DNA of 14,937 nucleotides, taken from positions 1 through 14,937 of the forward strand of contig CAJUKE010000037.1 in NCBI GenBank assembly GCA_910587075.1, in the 5' to 3' direction. Origin of the DNA: an uncultured Muribaculaceae bacterium. Its GTDB lineage: Bacteria; Bacteroidota; Bacteroidia; Bacteroidales; Muribaculaceae. The position numbers and the translations under genes were made by a program. The notes beneath the pieces were generated by a model, which searched no databases, was not told the DNA's origin, and worked only from the letters and a program-made list of their open reading frames with translations. Positions 13,649 through 14,937 of the stretch are shown piece after piece. Position 1 is the first letter of the stretch; the number at the start of each line of letters is the position of its first letter.

Positions 13649-14937
13649 ATGGCTAAAGACGACCAGCTTAAATACACGCGCAACATCGGCATCATGGCCC
13701 ACATCGACGCCGGTAAGACCACCACTTCGGAGCGCATCCTCTTCTACACCGGCCTCACCCACAAAATCGGCGAGGTACACGACGGTGCCGCTACGATGGA
13801 CTGGATGGAACAGGAACAGGAGCGCGGTATAACTATCACCTCCGCCGCTACGACCGCTTTCTGGAACTACGCCGGACAGAAATACAAAATCAACCTGATT
13901 GACACTCCGGGACACGTCGACTTCACCGCCGAGGTTGAACGCTCGCTCCGAGTGCTCGACGGCGCTGTCGCCACTTTCTGCGCCGTTGGCGGCGTTGAGC
14001 CACAGTCCGAGACCGTGTGGCGCCAGGCTGACAAATACAACGTGCCCCGTATCGGCTACGTTAACAAGATGGACCGCTCCGGCGCCAACTTCTTCGAGGT
14101 TGTCCGCCAGGTGCGCGAGGTGCTCGGCGCGAGCCCCTGCCCCATCCAGATCCCCATCGGCGCCGAAGAAACCTTCAAGGGTCTCGTTGACCTCGTGACC
14201 ATGAAGGCCATCTACTGGCACGACGAGTCGATGGGCGCTGACTACACCGAGGAAGAGATTCCCGCCAACCTCCTCGACGAGGCACAGGAATGGCGCGACA
14301 AGATGCTTGAGAAGATCGCCGAGTTCGACGACGCCCTCATGGAGAAGTACTTCGACGACCCCTCCACCATCACCGAGGACGAAATCCGCGCCGGCATCCG
14401 CAACGCCACCCTCAAGATGGAGATCGTGCCCATGACCTGCGGTTCCTCCTTCAAGAACAAGGGCGTGCAGCCCCTGCTCAACAACGTCTGCGCTTACCTC
14501 CCCTCGCCGGTTGACGCCGGCACCGTGGAAGGCCACGCCGTAGGCGACCCCGACCAGGTTGAGGTTCGCAAACTCTCGCCCGACGCCCCCATGTCGGCCC
14601 TCGCCTTCAAGATCGCCACCGACCCCTACGTTGGCCGTCTGACCTTCTTCCGCGTTTACTCCGGCGAAGTAGTTGCCGGCAGCTACGTGCTCAACGCACG
14701 TTCCGACAAGAAGGAGCGCGTTTCGCGTCTGTTCCAGATGCACTCCAACAAGCAGAACCCCATGGAGAAGATCGGCTGCGGCGACATCGGCGCCGGAGTA
14801 GGCTTCAAGGATATCCGCACCGGCGACACACTCTGCGACGAAAACAACCCCATCGTGCTCGAATCGATGGAATTCCCCGATCCCGTGATCGGTATCGCCG
14901 TTGAGCCCAAGACCCAGAAGGACCTCGACAAGCTCGG
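13649..14937 (+). CDS. fusA: Elongation factor G, N-terminal part (3' end beyond window)
   Basis: Translational GTPase that drives translocation of tRNA and mRNA on the ribosome and helps ribosome recycling. The visible 429 codons cover the G domain, domain II and the start of domain III; full-length EF-G is about 700 residues. GTPase motifs are complete: G1 AHIDAGKTT at 17-25, switch-I RGITI at 59-63, G3 DTPGH at 85-89, and G4 NKMD at 139-142. The G5 region reads GSSFKNKG where many EF-G proteins have GSAFKNKG. Later conserved text includes FKIATDPYVGRLTFFRVYSG and SRLFQMHSNKQNP. Translation starts at ATG 13649, 63 nt after rpsG, without a strong Shine-Dalgarno. As third gene of the str operon it is the canonical housekeeping EF-G rather than a paralogue or a TetM/FusB-type protein. 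Confidence 0.97.
   Translation, partial: MAKDDQLKYTRNIGIMAHIDAGKTTTSERILFYTGLTHKIGEVHDGAATMDWMEQEQERGITITSAATTAFWNYAGQKYKINLIDTPGHVDFTAEVERSLRVLDGAVATFCAVGGVEPQSETVWRQADKYNVPRIGYVNKMDRSGANFFEVVRQVREVLGASPCPIQIPIGAEETFKGLVDLVTMKAIYWHDESMGADYTEEEIPANLLDEAQEWRDKMLEKIAEFDDALMEKYFDDPSTITEDEIRAGIRNATLKMEIVPMTCGSSFKNKGVQPLLNNVCAYLPSPVDAGTVEGHAVGDPDQVEVRKLSPDAPMSALAFKIATDPYVGRLTFFRVYSGEVVAGSYVLNARSDKKERVSRLFQMHSNKQNPMEKIGCGDIGAGVGFKDIRTGDTLCDENNPIVLESMEFPDPVIGIAVEPKTQKDLDKL

Noticed and set aside
13601..14743. 380-codon open frame on the minus strand
   Set aside because: Antisense to fusA, which has all GTPase motifs; the product is a low-information mirror frame.

Overview
The window looks like a chromosomal segment from a GC-rich member of the Bacteroidales (Bacteroidota). 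Three things point there. Several core genes are typical of the order: a PhoH-purC-menG cluster, a Bacteroidota-type GlmU-like protein and a DUF4954 protein. Outer-membrane beta-barrel proteins with aromatic C-termini are present. At least three upstream regions carry the Bacteroidota housekeeping promoter (-33 TTTG, about 20 nt, -7 TAnnTTTG) with exact matches. The family within the order cannot be fixed from sequence alone; Muribaculaceae or Rikenellaceae are guesses based on the high GC.

Layout, left to right. (1) 1-5717, minus strand: a closely spaced cluster read phoH, purC, menG, MATE transporter, THUMP-domain RNA methyltransferase. The methyltransferase runs off the left edge inside a tandem FDRDRKP-coding repeat. 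(2) 5823-7771, minus strand: a GlmU-like left-handed beta-helix protein followed 5 nt later by an unrecognised 244-residue protein. (3) 7918-10513, plus strand: rfbC and a DUF4954 protein, divergent from the GlmU-like gene across a short AT-rich promoter region. (4) 10663-11966: two convergent genes for small outer-membrane beta-barrels that share a strong hairpin terminator. (5) 11967-14937, plus strand: an intergenic region with an 88% GC block, a canonical promoter and a structured leader, then the str operon rpsL-rpsG-fusA, with fusA cut by the right edge.

Most genes are core functions: ribosome assembly and translation, purine and menaquinone synthesis, cell-envelope sugar metabolism and outer-membrane proteins. 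I do not see a defence system, mobile element, CRISPR array, tRNA or rRNA gene. The least explained items are the Arg/Asp heptad-repeat tail on the RNA methyltransferase, the 244-residue unknown protein coupled to the GlmU-like gene, the nested inverted repeats around the beta-barrel promoter at 10537-10603, and the RNA structures predicted by eye in the str operon leader and spacers. Long open frames antisense to real genes are common here and are artefacts of the high-GC codon usage.
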